A stretch of 36,312 nt of DNA. It comes from Promethearchaeota archaeon. GTDB taxonomy: Archaea; Asgardarchaeota; Lokiarchaeia; Sigynarchaeales; SOKP01. This document shows positions 8,213 to 16,868 of the stretch, piece by piece. The DNA is taken from the NCBI GenBank assembly GCA_030620005.1, contig JAUXAJ010000016.1, positions 1 to 36,312 of the forward strand. Reading direction: 5' to 3'. The translations under genes and the position numbers were made by a program. Below the pieces are notes generated by a model, which saw only the letters and a program-made list of their open reading frames with translations, searched no databases and had not been told where the DNA came from. Numbering within the stretch: position 1 is the stretch's first letter; each line of letters begins with the position of its first letter.

Positions 8213-9616
8213 TTATTCAATCATCAGACATATTTTGTCGATCTTCCTTATTGTTTCATCAACGATTTCATCGGTATGAATCATCATCGTATAGAAACGA
8301 GAACCAGCGACTGAAATTATTTCTTGATCTACTAACGCAGCACCCATTTCCCCCATAAAATCCTTTCTTATTGGAATTTCACCCACTTGGTTTGGTTTTT
8401 TTAAATCCAAGCCGAATACGCACGATGTTTGGAAATGCACGGTTCCACCAAAATTATAAGAAAACCAGGGTAACTCATTCTTTTGAAAAACCTCGTTTAA
8501 ACCATCGGCTAATCGAGTAGCCGCATGGGTAGCCTTTTCTGTTGTATTAGTTTCCTCAACAAACTTAATTGAATGATAAGCTGCTGCACAAGTTAGAGGA
8601 TTTGCTGCCAATGTTCCTCCACAATATGTTCTTTTTCCACCACTAACACCCGCAGCACAAACGCTCATGACATCAGTTCGACCACCAATGGCTGCTGCCG
8701 AAGGAAATCCGTGTCCTATGATTTTTGCAAAAACAGAGATATCCGGAGTATATCCATAATAGGCTTGTCCACCGCCCATATGTAACCTGAAAGCGCAGAC
8801 GACTTCGTCGGAAATCAATAACGCTTTGTTTTCTTGGCATAATTCTTCCACTTCTTTATTAAACGCTGGTCTAACAGGATTTGCCCCAGATTCTCCTCCC
8901 ATCGGCTCAAGGATTACAGCTGCGACTTTCCGCTTTTCTTTAAACATCCTTCTCAATTCTTCAATATCGTTAGGCGGGCAAGAATCAATCCACTTGAACG
9001 CGGCTTTTGGTATTCCATGGGACTCTAACAATTTCGTTCCGGGAACATGCATGTCGTAGACGAGCTGATCCGCCCAACCGTGATAACTACCTCCTATTTT
9101 TATGACCCATTTGCGATTCGTGAATGTTCTAGCAATTCTAATGGCGAGCATATCGGCTTCGGTACCCGTTTGCAACCATCTAATGATCTCGCAAGAAGGA
9201 AAATGTTTTTGTAATTGTTCGGCGGCTAAATATTCGTATTCGTGAGTTATTCCGTGACAAGGTCCAATATTCTTTATTACATCAACCACTTTATCTATTA
9301 ATGGAGGATATTGATGTCCTAGAATGATGGGTCCCCCACAGCAGAGAAAATCCGTAAACACAACATCGTCAACTGTTTCCATGTAACAGTCGTATACCTT
9401 TTTACTTGCTAAAGGGAATGGATAATTAAACGCGAGATTATGTTCAACACCACCAGGAATTATCTTGCGTGTACGTTCAAAAACTTCCTTAGACTTGGGA
9501 TGATTTTTGTGATAACGTTCCACTACTCCTTTTAACGCTTCAGGTTTAAATTTTCTTATTGGATTACTCACAATATTTTCAATCTTTGCTTTTATTTCTT
9601 CATATTTCATTGTCAT
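8213..9616 (-). CDS. Class III aminotransferase, glutamate-1-semialdehyde aminomutase-like
   Basis: PLP enzyme of fold type I. Features in order: SKEVFERTRKIIPGGVEHN near residue 42-60, as in HemL; QTGTEADMLAIRIAR (phosphate site, about 149-163); GSYHGW; EPMG; ISDEV with the PLP-pyridine Asp270; and FAKIIGHGFPSAAAIGG with Schiff-base Lys298. Length 467 is slightly above HemL (~430). The extra lies at the N-terminus and around 85-120. No other haem genes are nearby, and the neighbours are sugar transporters. An aminotransferase acting on an amino sugar or omega-amino acid is therefore more likely than tetrapyrrole synthesis, but this is inference. ATG at 9616 or 9610 could both be used. Confidence 0.85.
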   Translation of the reverse strand: MTMKYEEIKAKIENIVSNPIRKFKPEALKGVVERYHKNHPKSKEVFERTRKIIPGGVEHNLAFNYPFPLASKKVYDCYMETVDDVVFTDFLCCGGPIILGHQYPPLIDKVVDVIKNIGPCHGITHEYEYLAAEQLQKHFPSCEIIRWLQTGTEADMLAIRIARTFTNRKWVIKIGGSYHGWADQLVYDMHVPGTKLLESHGIPKAAFKWIDSCPPNDIEELRRMFKEKRKVAAVILEPMGGESGANPVRPAFNKEVEELCQENKALLISDEVVCAFRLHMGGGQAYYGYTPDISVFAKIIGHGFPSAAAIGGRTDVMSVCAAGVSGGKRTYCGGTLAANPLTCAAAYHSIKFVEETNTTEKATHAATRLADGLNEVFQKNELPWFSYNFGGTVHFQTSCVFGLDLKKPNQVGEIPIRKDFMGEMGAALVDQEIISVAGSRFYTMMIHTDEIVDETIRKIDKICLMIE

Positions 9617-9767
9617 TTTTTAGCACGGTATATTTTTTTTTATTATCCTTTGTGCAAAAGAGAACTGTCAAAAAATAAGTTTATGATCTAAAAAGATTTT
9701 ATGATCAACCAAATTAAGAAGAATGTGAATAACGTTTAAAATTATATGGTAATCAATTAATTTCGAT

Positions 9768-9780
9768 AAAAAAAAAAAAA
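9768..9780 (-). terminator. T-tract terminator of the second GPH symporter
   Basis: Thirteen consecutive A on the + strand, 10 nt past the stop at 9791, read as a U tract in the minus transcript. Confidence 0.5.
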
Positions 9781-9790
9781 TAAAATAATT

Positions 9791-11236
9791 TTAAATATTA
9801 AGTTCTTTTAATTTTTCCCTATTAGCCGCAACCTTATCAGGGGTCAAATCATACCATCTCCAGAATATAAAAATTGATATGAGCACTATAATTGCAGGAA
9901 CGATTGCCGCATGAATGCGAATCCCAAACACAGCTAATTCCCAACCTGATGGATTTGCCGCTTTCAATGCATCGAGACTTGATACTCCCTCAGGGAACCC
10001 CGTCAGCGTGTGTACGATTGCTATAGTCCAAACAATTGAACTATTACCGAGACGGATAAAAAACGCTTGAAAACCATAATAAACGCCTTGACGCCTTTGC
10101 TTGGTCCTAACAGCGATATCGTCTAAAACATCTGCCATTGCCACGGGATCGGTAAACCATTGGCCCCCAACTCCAACTCCAAAAAATACCAAGCTAATCA
10201 TCCAACCGATCAAGCCAGATACAAAGATCAGCGGTATAAATGTGAAAAACATTACAAAACCGCCGTACATGCTAATTTTTCTGTTATCGTTTATTTTCTT
10301 GGACATTCTAAACCAGATTGGTACAGAAATGAGAGCGCCTAGCATCATGGCTGCTAAGAGAAGCGTAATTCCGCTCGCTTCTATGTCTAAACTGAATGTG
10401 ACTATATAAAATGCAGAATATTGTAGCATCACGGCTCCTACTTGGTAGCCAAAGAACAGTATGACCTTACCCATGAAACGCTTATCTGTGATTGTTTTTT
10501 TAGTTGTTTTAAAAAAAGATTCAACATCCGCTTCTTCTTTGACTTTCTGTAATTGTTCGTATCCTTCTCGAGTTCGTTTATCTTCCCACACTCCTGGAAG
10601 AAAGAGAAGAATGAATAGAAAGCCCATCCCAACGCTAACGAGGGCTGCGTTGACGTACGTGGAGCGAACACCAGTAATAATGAACATTGGTGGTATTATC
10701 GCAGATATAACGAGACCAAAGATCCCTATAATTGTTCCAAATCCTGTTACCGTTCTCCGCTCATCTAATCCTCGAAATTTGACAGGATATATAGATAAAA
10801 CATTCACATCAAATAATGTGTTCATCGTGTCGTAGAGACATATTGAAACTAAGTACCATCCAAATACGGGCAGCTGATGGCTTGGGTCCGCAATGGGATC
10901 CCATTGTAATGGGATTAGGAATATGCTTAAATAAGTAAATAACCACAATACAGCGCCAATGATAATCCATGGAAATCTTTTTAATCCTCTTTTTCGTTCC
11001 CAAGGCATGTGTATTCTTTCCATGATGTAACCAATAAGGGGGTCGTTAACAGCGTTCCAAACTGAAAATATTGTGTACGCCAAAGCAGCTAACAACACAT
11101 TCAGACCGATTACTGCCTCATAATAAAATAAGACGCTAAAACCGAATGCAGATGAGATCCATTGACCAAATAATTGTCGTGAACCATAACTTGCCATGAT
11201 TTTTTTGGAATATGTAAATTCTTCATTTTTTGCCAT
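9791..11236 (-). CDS. GPH (MelB-type) sugar:cation symporter, second paralogue
   Basis: A 481-residue polytopic protein with the GPH signature FSVWNAVNDPLIGYIMERI and the basic loop ERKRGLKRFPWIIIGA. About twelve hydrophobic segments reach to residue 460, followed by a short charged tail. It differs from the 1740-3164 protein in the loop after helix 2: the DKTKTRMGRR form there is replaced by MERIHMPWERKRGLKRF. It is therefore a distant paralogue, probably with another substrate, and not a recent copy. A loop at about 220-250 carries many charged residues (KVKEEADVESFFKTTKKTI), the usual cytosolic mid-loop. It is transcribed divergently from the PIG-L gene at 11430. The aminotransferase lies 175 nt downstream. 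Confidence 0.87.
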   Translation of the reverse strand: MAKNEEFTYSKKIMASYGSRQLFGQWISSAFGFSVLFYYEAVIGLNVLLAALAYTIFSVWNAVNDPLIGYIMERIHMPWERKRGLKRFPWIIIGAVLWLFTYLSIFLIPLQWDPIADPSHQLPVFGWYLVSICLYDTMNTLFDVNVLSIYPVKFRGLDERRTVTGFGTIIGIFGLVISAIIPPMFIITGVRSTYVNAALVSVGMGFLFILLFLPGVWEDKRTREGYEQLQKVKEEADVESFFKTTKKTITDKRFMGKVILFFGYQVGAVMLQYSAFYIVTFSLDIEASGITLLLAAMMLGALISVPIWFRMSKKINDNRKISMYGGFVMFFTFIPLIFVSGLIGWMISLVFFGVGVGGQWFTDPVAMADVLDDIAVRTKQRRQGVYYGFQAFFIRLGNSSIVWTIAIVHTLTGFPEGVSSLDALKAANPSGWELAVFGIRIHAAIVPAIIVLISIFIFWRWYDLTPDKVAANREKLKELNI

Positions 11237-11397
11237 AAATTACTCACTTTATTTATTTATATTGTTTTTTTAATTTTTCAAGTTTTTAAAACTTTTTTAA
11301 TTGTATTATAATTTAACCATTAACACATTTAAACTTAATATATAAGAGTAATTTATTATTAACATAAGGTTTTAATTAATAATCATTTTAACTTGAA

Positions 11398-11421
11398 TTT
11401 ATAACAATAAAGAAATTGAGG
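11398..11421 (+). promoter_or_regulatory. TATA-like box and ribosome site of the first PIG-L gene
   Basis: TTTATAAC at 11398-11405 lies about 25-32 bp from the start codon. GAGG at 11418-11421 lies 8 nt before ATG 11430. Another TATA-like sequence (AATATATAAG, about 11337-11346) further upstream could serve a longer leader. The 193-bp gap also carries the divergent symporter's promoter. Confidence 0.4.
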
Positions 11422-11429
11422 AATGTTAA

Positions 11430-12113
11430 ATGAAAATTGTAGTATTTGAACCACATCCAGACGATTTATTATTTGGTCCTGGTCCTATTCTTCTTGATTG
11501 GATTAAAGAAGGAACTCACGATATTCATGTAGTCACGGTTACTGATGGTAGAGCTTGTTTTAGATCAGGGGAAGATTCTTTTGCTCCTGAAGTTGCAAAA
11601 ATGACTGAAGACGATGTAGCCAACATGAGGATTAACGAAGCCATTCAATCAATCAAATTTCTAGGGCTTTCTGCTGAAAATCAACATTTATTCTACTTTC
11701 ACGACGCCGATGGTCAAAAATACGTTAAAGAGGGCGTAGAGAAAGCAAAACCAATTATCAAGGACGTTGATCGCCTGGTCTTACCGAGTACTAACAATAG
11801 GCACGAAGACCATCAGGCAACACACGATATCGCAATTGGGGCAGCAAAAGAACTAGAGTTAAAAAATATCGAATATTTCGTTTATTTCATTCCCTCCTAT
11901 GGGCAGTTCAAAGACGATTCTAAGGACAATCAATTCGAGTTTACAATTAACGAAGAAAAAGCAGGTGTTCTGAAAGAGTGGCTAGATATTTACCAATCTC
12001 AAGCAAAACTTAAGTGGACGTGGAAAATGTATAATAGGTTCTTAAAAAAAGTTAGAACTTGGAAATATGCAACCTATTCTTTTGATGATATCGACAAGTT
12101 TTATAATTTTTAG
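11430..12113 (+). CDS. PIG-L (LmbE-like) zinc deacetylase A
   Basis: N-acetyl-glycan or N-acetylglucosaminyl-conjugate deacetylase of the LmbE/PIG-L fold. The first metal motif PHPDD (His9, Asp12) is followed by Leu where most members have Glu. A long FTDGRACF-like segment (VTDGRACFRSGED), the NMRINEAIQSIKFLG segment and the second metal motif NNRHEDHQATHD (about 121-132) all fit the family. Length 227 is usual. The partner substrate is unknown: sugars, lipid-linked sugars or thiol precursors are known for relatives. It shares many residues and the C-terminal KFYNF with the copy at 17572-18246. The flavoprotein at 12182 follows 68 nt downstream on the same strand and may be co-transcribed. 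Confidence 0.85.
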   Translation: MKIVVFEPHPDDLLFGPGPILLDWIKEGTHDIHVVTVTDGRACFRSGEDSFAPEVAKMTEDDVANMRINEAIQSIKFLGLSAENQHLFYFHDADGQKYVKEGVEKAKPIIKDVDRLVLPSTNNRHEDHQATHDIAIGAAKELELKNIEYFVYFIPSYGQFKDDSKDNQFEFTINEEKAGVLKEWLDIYQSQAKLKWTWKMYNRFLKKVRTWKYATYSFDDIDKFYNF

Positions 12114-12181
12114 GTTTAAAAGTACAAATTTTTAAAGAATATCATGGTTAAAAACTTTCAATTTACTATACGGATGATTTT

Positions 12182-13609
12182 ATGAAGAAAAAAGTTCTCA
12201 TAATTGGTTCTGGAATTGGTGGCTCCGGAATTGGAGCGTTGTTAAGTAATACTTCGAAATTTGATGTGGAGATATTTGAAAAAAATTCATTAATAGGCGG
12301 TAGATTTTCCACTTATGAAAAAAATGGTTGGAGATTGGATGTAGGATGCCATCTTATTGCAAATTGTGAGAATGGAACTATTGGATGGATTTTGAAAAAG
12401 ATTGGAAGAGAAAATGCTGTAGAATGGTCATATTCCAGAAGTCCTACCCCCAAATTTTATTATATCGATCAATTTCTTCACTTTCCAAGAGAGCTTATTC
12501 GGTTAAACATTACTCCAGAGGATTTAAAAGGTTTACTCAAATTAATGAAAAGCCTAAACGATTTTCCCGAAGAAGAGCTCTTAGAACTTGAAAAACAAAG
12601 AGTCGACATGCATACGTTTCTATCAGCTTATACAAAAAACAATGAAGTTCTTTCACTTTTTAGCTTTTTTGCAGGACTTTATTTTGTAATTCCAGACTTT
12701 GCAACCCCTGCTTGTGAATGGATACGATGTCAACGAAAAATATTAAATTTTAAAACTTCTGGATACCCTATCGGAGGTACTATTAGTATTCCTAAAGCAT
12801 TTTGTAACCACGTAAAAGATCATGGAGGAAAAGTGCACACCAACAAAGAAGTTAAAAAAATAATTATTAAAAATGGGAAGGCAATAGGATTAGAAACGGA
12901 AGATGGAATTATTAATGGTGATCTCATCATCTCAAATGCAGGAATTAAAAAAACCATTTTCAGTTTAATCGGAAATCAATATTTTAAGGAAGATTATCTT
13001 AAGAAAATTGAATCCTATAACTATTCGCTTACTACAATTCAAGCTAAGATTGCTTTAGATAAAAAAATCTCGAATGAAAAAATGATAATGTTTGTTGGAA
13101 AAGATGTCGCTCTTGACGAGTGGAAAGAGAATGCAGTAAGCAAAGACTACATCGAAGAAATACCAGAATTTCATCCTGTACTTTTCATCCCAATAGTTTC
13201 AAACTTGGATCCTTCCCTTGTTCCGGAAGGTAAACAGTTAATTTTTGCAGGAGGCGGATGTTTAATACCTCGTCAAGGATTTAGTAATAAAAAACACAAG
13301 GAAGGATGGACAAGAGCGATCATTAACAGTTTAGAAAAAATATATCCCGAAATTCGAGATCATATTTTGTGGGTTGAAACAACGACACCAGAAGATATTG
13401 ATAACTTTGTTGGTGAAGATGGTAACGTGATTGGAATAGCCCAGACTATCGACCAGGTAGGTAGTAATAGACCCACTCACGAACTTCCTTCAATTGATAA
13501 TTTATTTTGTTGCTGCGCTGATACTGGAACAACGGGAATCGGGGGAGAATTAGCAGCAAATTCTGCTATTGAATTATATTCAAAAATTATGACTAAAAAT
13601 AAAATTTAG
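12182..13609 (+). CDS. Phytoene-desaturase-like FAD oxidoreductase
   Basis: 475 residues of the CrtI/CrtN-like amine-oxidase superfamily (COG1233). The N-terminal FAD dinucleotide fold is LIIGSGIGGSGIGALLS with the acidic strand end VEIFEKN, followed by GGRFSTYEKNGWRLDVGCH. A second segment, YPIGGTISIPKAF, leads the substrate domain, and the C-terminal FAD-binding signature CCADTGTTGIGGELAANSA closes it. No carotenoid synthesis genes are near, so the substrate may be an isoprenoid or other hydrophobic molecule. Relatives act as desaturases, saturases or isomerases, so the direction of the reaction is open. A GGATGAT sequence just before ATG 12182 may be the ribosome site. Confidence 0.82.
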   Translation: MKKKVLIIGSGIGGSGIGALLSNTSKFDVEIFEKNSLIGGRFSTYEKNGWRLDVGCHLIANCENGTIGWILKKIGRENAVEWSYSRSPTPKFYYIDQFLHFPRELIRLNITPEDLKGLLKLMKSLNDFPEEELLELEKQRVDMHTFLSAYTKNNEVLSLFSFFAGLYFVIPDFATPACEWIRCQRKILNFKTSGYPIGGTISIPKAFCNHVKDHGGKVHTNKEVKKIIIKNGKAIGLETEDGIINGDLIISNAGIKKTIFSLIGNQYFKEDYLKKIESYNYSLTTIQAKIALDKKISNEKMIMFVGKDVALDEWKENAVSKDYIEEIPEFHPVLFIPIVSNLDPSLVPEGKQLIFAGGGCLIPRQGFSNKKHKEGWTRAIINSLEKIYPEIRDHILWVETTTPEDIDNFVGEDGNVIGIAQTIDQVGSNRPTHELPSIDNLFCCCADTGTTGIGGELAANSAIELYSKIMTKNKI

Positions 13610-13729
13610 AGTCTTTTATACTCTTGACTATTAAGGGTGCTGGATCCTAGTGATGAAGAGGAAATTAAAAGAATTGTGAACACGATTGTTCATTTCACGA
13701 TACATATAAAAAGACGATAGAAGAATATT

Positions 13730-13738
13730 AAAAAAAAA
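13730..13738 (-). terminator. T-tract terminator of the small RHH gene
   Basis: Nine A on the + strand, 6 nt beyond the stop at 13745, read as a U tract in the minus transcript. Confidence 0.45.
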
Positions 13739-13744
13739 TAGATA

Positions 13745-13903
13745 TTACACTGACTTTGATATTTCTCTATGTTCCTTTGTGATTAAAAATCTTACGATCT
13801 CAGTGCTGTTCTTTATTCCATGGTACTCTTTAATCGCTTCTAATTTTTCAAATAGTTCGTTATCTAGAGGTATATGCAAATCGTGATGTTTTTCAGAGGT
13901 CAT
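13745..13903 (-). CDS. Small ribbon-helix-helix regulator, 52 residues
   Basis: ATG at 13903 to TAA at 13745 encodes 52 residues. A beta strand (HHDLHIPLDNELFEKLEAI) leads into a turn and a second helix (NSTEIVRFLITKEHREI), the layout of an RHH/CopG-type DNA-binding dimer. The polar, lysine-rich composition and the tight T tract right after the stop support a real gene, although it is very short. It probably acts as an autoregulated repressor or antitoxin. No toxin gene lies beside it: downstream are the flavoprotein's end and a 135-bp gap, and upstream are the exchanger leaders. It could therefore regulate the divergent exchanger cassette at 14220, which is inference. Confidence 0.6.
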   Translation of the reverse strand: MTSEKHHDLHIPLDNELFEKLEAIKEYHGIKNSTEIVRFLITKEHREISKSV

Positions 13904-14050
13904 AAGTTATAATTTAATAATTTTATTTAAAAATTTTATTCAAATTTTAATACTTCTTTCATTTTCTTTACAAATTTATAATTATTTATAGAAATAAAAA
14001 TATATCCAATATTTAGAGATCTTTGGAAATTTTTTGCATAATTTTTGCGG

Positions 14051-14219
14051 ATTTTTGTTTAATTTTTGGTCGAAACTTGGATAACTTTTTATATCATATT
14101 GAAATATATAAAATATCATCACGTAGTTGGATAAGTTTGGTAATTAGAAGAAAACAATATTTTACCATTTTTATTGTAAACTTTATCCATGCGTGAATTA
14201 AAAGAACATTCACAAAACA
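14051..14219 (+). repeat. Leader region duplicated upstream of both exchangers, copy A
   Basis: About 170 bp, similar to 15614-15756. The shared pieces are ATTTTTGTTTAATTTTTGGT, then TTGGATAACTTTTTAT, CATATTGAAATATATA and ACTTTATCC close to the start codon. Copy A has an extra ~27 bp containing a second TTGGATAAGTTT. The repeated TTGGATAA-type element and the inverted ACTTTATCC could be regulator sites. They could also be conserved only because the duplication is recent. Confidence 0.6.
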
Positions 14220-15173
14220 ATGAATGAAATAATAATTGCAATTATAATCTTAATTGTCGGACTTATTTTTATAATTTTTTCAAGCCAAATCGCCGTAAAA
14301 CATTCCGCAGCCCTTGCGTCTGCGCTTGGAGTATCACCTTTAATAATTGGCGTAACATTAGTGTCCATTGGTACAGATCTTTCTGAAATTATGAACTCGA
14401 TCATATCTTGTAGTTTAGGGCACGGGGATATAGATGTGGGAGACTCTATCGAGTCAAATTTAACTCAAATAACGTTAGTTTTTGGCCTCTTGCCTATAGT
14501 CTGTGGCTCTTTCCATGTTGAAAGGAAGACTGCCATTATTTTGGGTTCGTGTGAGATATTAGCATTAATAACAGTATTTTCTGTAGTAGAAAAGGGATAC
14601 TTCACGCGACTTAACGCGTTATTCATGGTAGGGAGTCTTGTAATTTATTTCTGGATAATATATAACGCAAATAAAGATAGCATGGTGGACAGAGAAAAAC
14701 TAATCGAAATAACAAGAGTTCATAAAAGTAAAAAATTTCACTTGATGGCAGCCATTCTAGGATTTATTGGTGTTACCATTAGTTCATACGCAATAATACA
14801 ATCAGTAATAACACTTTCAGCATTACTAAATGTTCATGAATATATTATAAGTTTTTTTATCTTAAGTATCGGAACTTCACTTCCTGAATTGGCGGTTGAT
14901 ATAAACGCTCTTCGAGCTCGGGAACATAATATCGCATTTGGAGATATAATCGGCAGTTGCATTGTAGATGCAACGCTTTCAATAGGAATAGGTCAAGTTT
15001 TCTTTCCACAGGCAGTCACTGCTGAATTGGCAATTCCTACAATCTTATACACTATTTTTGCCTCTTTTTTAGTTATTACTATAGTGGCAGTTAGAGGAAA
15101 GGTAGATAAAAAGGCAGATATAGTCTTTATATTGATTTATCTTTCGTCATTTTCATTATTATTATTCATGTAA
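14220..15173 (+). CDS. CaCA-family cation exchanger A
   Basis: 317 residues, about ten helices in two inverted halves, as in NCX-type Na+/Ca2+ or K+/Ca2+ exchangers. The alpha-1 repeat reads VSIGTDLSEIMNSI ... DVGDSIESNLTQ and the alpha-2 repeat reads SIGTSLPELAVDIN ... AFGDIIGSCIVD. The alpha-2 half keeps the usual TSLPE and D of the ion site. In alpha-1, the family's TSLPEL is TDLSEI and the Asn of GNxxGSN is Asp, giving a more acidic site. Here the alpha-1 Gly of the second motif is Glu (SIESN), unlike copy B. Cation and direction are unknown. The gene is half of a tandem duplication with 15757-16716; the two proteins look more than three-quarters identical by eye. The Cys-rich small gene follows 137 nt downstream. 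Confidence 0.85.
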   Translation: MNEIIIAIIILIVGLIFIIFSSQIAVKHSAALASALGVSPLIIGVTLVSIGTDLSEIMNSIISCSLGHGDIDVGDSIESNLTQITLVFGLLPIVCGSFHVERKTAIILGSCEILALITVFSVVEKGYFTRLNALFMVGSLVIYFWIIYNANKDSMVDREKLIEITRVHKSKKFHLMAAILGFIGVTISSYAIIQSVITLSALLNVHEYIISFFILSIGTSLPELAVDINALRAREHNIAFGDIIGSCIVDATLSIGIGQVFFPQAVTAELAIPTILYTIFASFLVITIVAVRGKVDKKADIVFILIYLSSFSLLLFM

Positions 15174-15217
15174 GGTCGCTTTTTTCACATTGAGTAAGAA
15201 ATTGACACTAAAAATTA

Positions 15218-15250
15218 GTCGTATTTGTTTGTTACAATGGAACGAAAAAA
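15218..15250 (+). repeat. 33-bp sequence present once in cassette A, twice in cassette B
   Basis: Begins GTCGTATTTGTTTGTTACAA. The corresponding place in cassette B has two diverged copies (16758-16790 and 17151-17183) bracketing a 360-bp insertion, so this is the uninterrupted reference state. Confidence 0.65.
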
Positions 15251-15310
15251 AAACAAAAAAGAAGAGATTATAAGTGTTAAATTTTACCATGTTTATAGGA
15301 AAATCCTTAA

Positions 15311-15505
15311 ATGTGTGATGTGAAAAAAATCATGGAAAATTTATTATACGAAAGGTTTCATGCTGGTTGTTTATGTATCAACTGTGAAAAAAGTAGAAAA
15401 ATAAAAATTAAAAAAGGTTTTATTAAAAAAGTTATAAGTTGCAGTAGATATAGGAATAACCCCAAGTCGTACATTTCTTATTGTATGGACATGGAAGAAG
15501 TTTAA
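15311..15505 (+). CDS. Small Cys-rich, basic protein A (cassette partner of the exchanger)
   Basis: 64 residues, rich in Lys and Cys. There is a central C-x-C-x2-C (GCLCINCEKSRK), a lysine-rich linker (KIKIKKGFIKKV), then C-x12-C (SCSRYRNNPKSYISYC). The Cys pattern suggests a small zinc-binding fold. No named family is recognised. A near-copy at 17253-17438 follows the second exchanger. Conservation is high in the Cys/Lys core and lower at the ends, which supports a real protein. The start may be ATG 15311 or GTG 15320; the second matches the start of copy B. Confidence 0.65.
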   Translation: MCDVKKIMENLLYERFHAGCLCINCEKSRKIKIKKGFIKKVISCSRYRNNPKSYISYCMDMEEV

Positions 15506-15613
15506 ATCTATTATGGGCAATAAATTTCTTCATTTAAATTTTTTAGCATTCAGAAACAAATACATTTAAATATTGTATAATATAAAAATTCAATTTTTGG
15601 AAACTTTGGGAGT

Positions 15614-15756
15614 ATTTTTGTTTAATTTTTGGTCGAAATTTGGATAACTTTTTATAACATATTGAAATATATAGCATGGTAATTAGAAAAAAACAATGTT
15701 TTACCATTTTTATTTCAAACTTTATCCGAGCAGTGAATTAATAGAATGTTCACAAA
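15614..15756 (+). repeat. Leader region duplicated upstream of both exchangers, copy B
   Basis: Second copy of the 14051-14219 leader, shorter by about 27 bp. It contains one TTGGATAACTTTTTAT element and an ACTTTATCC close to the start. The same order of elements and the same spacing to the exchanger start show that the promoter was duplicated with the gene. Confidence 0.6.
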
Positions 15757-16716
15757 ATGATGATAAATGTATTAATTGCAATTATAATCTTAATTGTCGG
15801 ACTTATTTTTATAATTTTTTCAAGCCAAATCGCTGTCAAACATTCTGCAGCTCTTGCGTCTGCGCTTGGAATATCACCCCTAATAATTGGCGTAACATTA
15901 GTGTCCGTTGGTACAGATCTTTCTGAAATTGTTAATTCGATCATATCTTGTAGTTTGGGGCACGGTGATATAGATGTGGGAGACTCTGTCGGGTCAGATT
16001 TAACTCAGTTAACGTTAGTTTTTGGTCTCTTGCCTTTGGTTTGTGGCACTTTCCACGTTGAAAGGAAGGACATCATTATTTTGGGTTCGTGCGAGATATT
16101 ATCATTGATAGTCATATATTCTGTTGTAGAAAAGGGATATTTCACGCGACTTAATGCGTTGTTCATGGTAGGGAATCTCGTAATTTATTTCTTGTTAATA
16201 TATAACTCAAATAAAGATAGTATATTGGAGCATGTAAAACTAATCGAAATAACAAGAGTTCAAAAAAGTAAAAAATATCACTTGATAATAGCCATTCTAG
16301 GATTTATTGTTGTTACCATTAGTTCATACGCAATTATACAATCAGTAATAACACTTTCAGCATTACTAAATGTGCATGAATATATTATAAGTTTTTTTAT
16401 ATTAAGTATCGGAACTTCGCTTCCTGAATTGACCGTGGATATACACGCTCTTCGAAGCAAGGAACATAAAATTGCAGTTGGAGATATAATCGGCAGTTGC
16501 ATTGTTGATTCCACGCTTTCAATAGGAATAGGTCAAGTTCTTTTTCCACAGGCAGTCACTGCTGAATTGGCAATTCCGACAATCTTATACACGATTTTTG
16601 CCTCTTTTATAGTTTTTATTCTGGTGGCAGTTAGAGGAAAGGTTGACAAAAAGGCAGGTATAGTCTTTATAGCGCTCTATCTTTCGTCATATTTATTATT
16701 ATTCTTATTCCTATAA
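15757..16716 (+). CDS. CaCA-family cation exchanger B (tandem copy)
   Basis: 319-residue paralogue of the 14220-15173 exchanger with the same ten-helix plan. Alpha-1 is VSVGTDLSEIVNSI ... DVGDSVGSDLTQ and alpha-2 is SIGTSLPELTVDIH ... AVGDIIGSCIVD. Copy B keeps the family Gly in alpha-1 (SVGSD) where copy A has Glu, and has Asp where copy A has Asn. Both differ from textbook NCX in having Asp after the Thr (GTD) and Ser for Pro (LSE). Most differences between the copies lie in helices 4-6 and in the loop near residue 150 (EHVKLIEITRVQ). The recent duplication suggests dosage or a split of function. ATG at 15757 or 15760 could both be used. Confidence 0.85.
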   Translation: MMINVLIAIIILIVGLIFIIFSSQIAVKHSAALASALGISPLIIGVTLVSVGTDLSEIVNSIISCSLGHGDIDVGDSVGSDLTQLTLVFGLLPLVCGTFHVERKDIIILGSCEILSLIVIYSVVEKGYFTRLNALFMVGNLVIYFLLIYNSNKDSILEHVKLIEITRVQKSKKYHLIIAILGFIVVTISSYAIIQSVITLSALLNVHEYIISFFILSIGTSLPELTVDIHALRSKEHKIAVGDIIGSCIVDSTLSIGIGQVLFPQAVTAELAIPTILYTIFASFIVFILVAVRGKVDKKAGIVFIALYLSSYLLLFLFL

Positions 16717-16757
16717 GATCTCTTCTTATTAAGTAAGAAATTGTTTCTTTAAAATTA

Positions 16758-16790
16758 GTCGTTTTTGTTTGTTACAATGTAACGAAAAAA
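16758..16790. repeat. 33-bp direct repeat left of the insertion
   Basis: GTCGTTTTTGTTTGTTACAA plus 13 bp; matches 17151-17183 with about four mismatches and 15218-15250 in cassette A. It forms the left boundary of the 360-bp insert. Confidence 0.65.
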
Positions 16791-16868
16791 ATTATTAATA
16801 CCCCTTATGTTGTATACAAAGAAATATAATTGATATTTGATATTTATTAGAATAATTATTAAGACTAT
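16791..16868. repeat. 78-bp dispersed repeat, copy 1
   Basis: Identical to 19086-19163 except for two bases near the left end. It contains the perfect palindrome TTGTATACAA (16810-16819), an AT-rich middle and AATAATTATTAAG near the right end. The antitoxin-like gene begins 36 bp to its right, so the repeat may include that gene's promoter and operator. Confidence 0.75.

Noticed and set aside
10101..11003. Several overlapping frames within the second GPH gene
   Set aside because: They are antisense or shifted shadows of a well-supported transporter.
13638..13723. Short + frame LDPSDEEEIKRIVNTIVHF after the flavoprotein
   Set aside because: Only about 28 codons with no family match and no partner; could be a relic but is not supportable.
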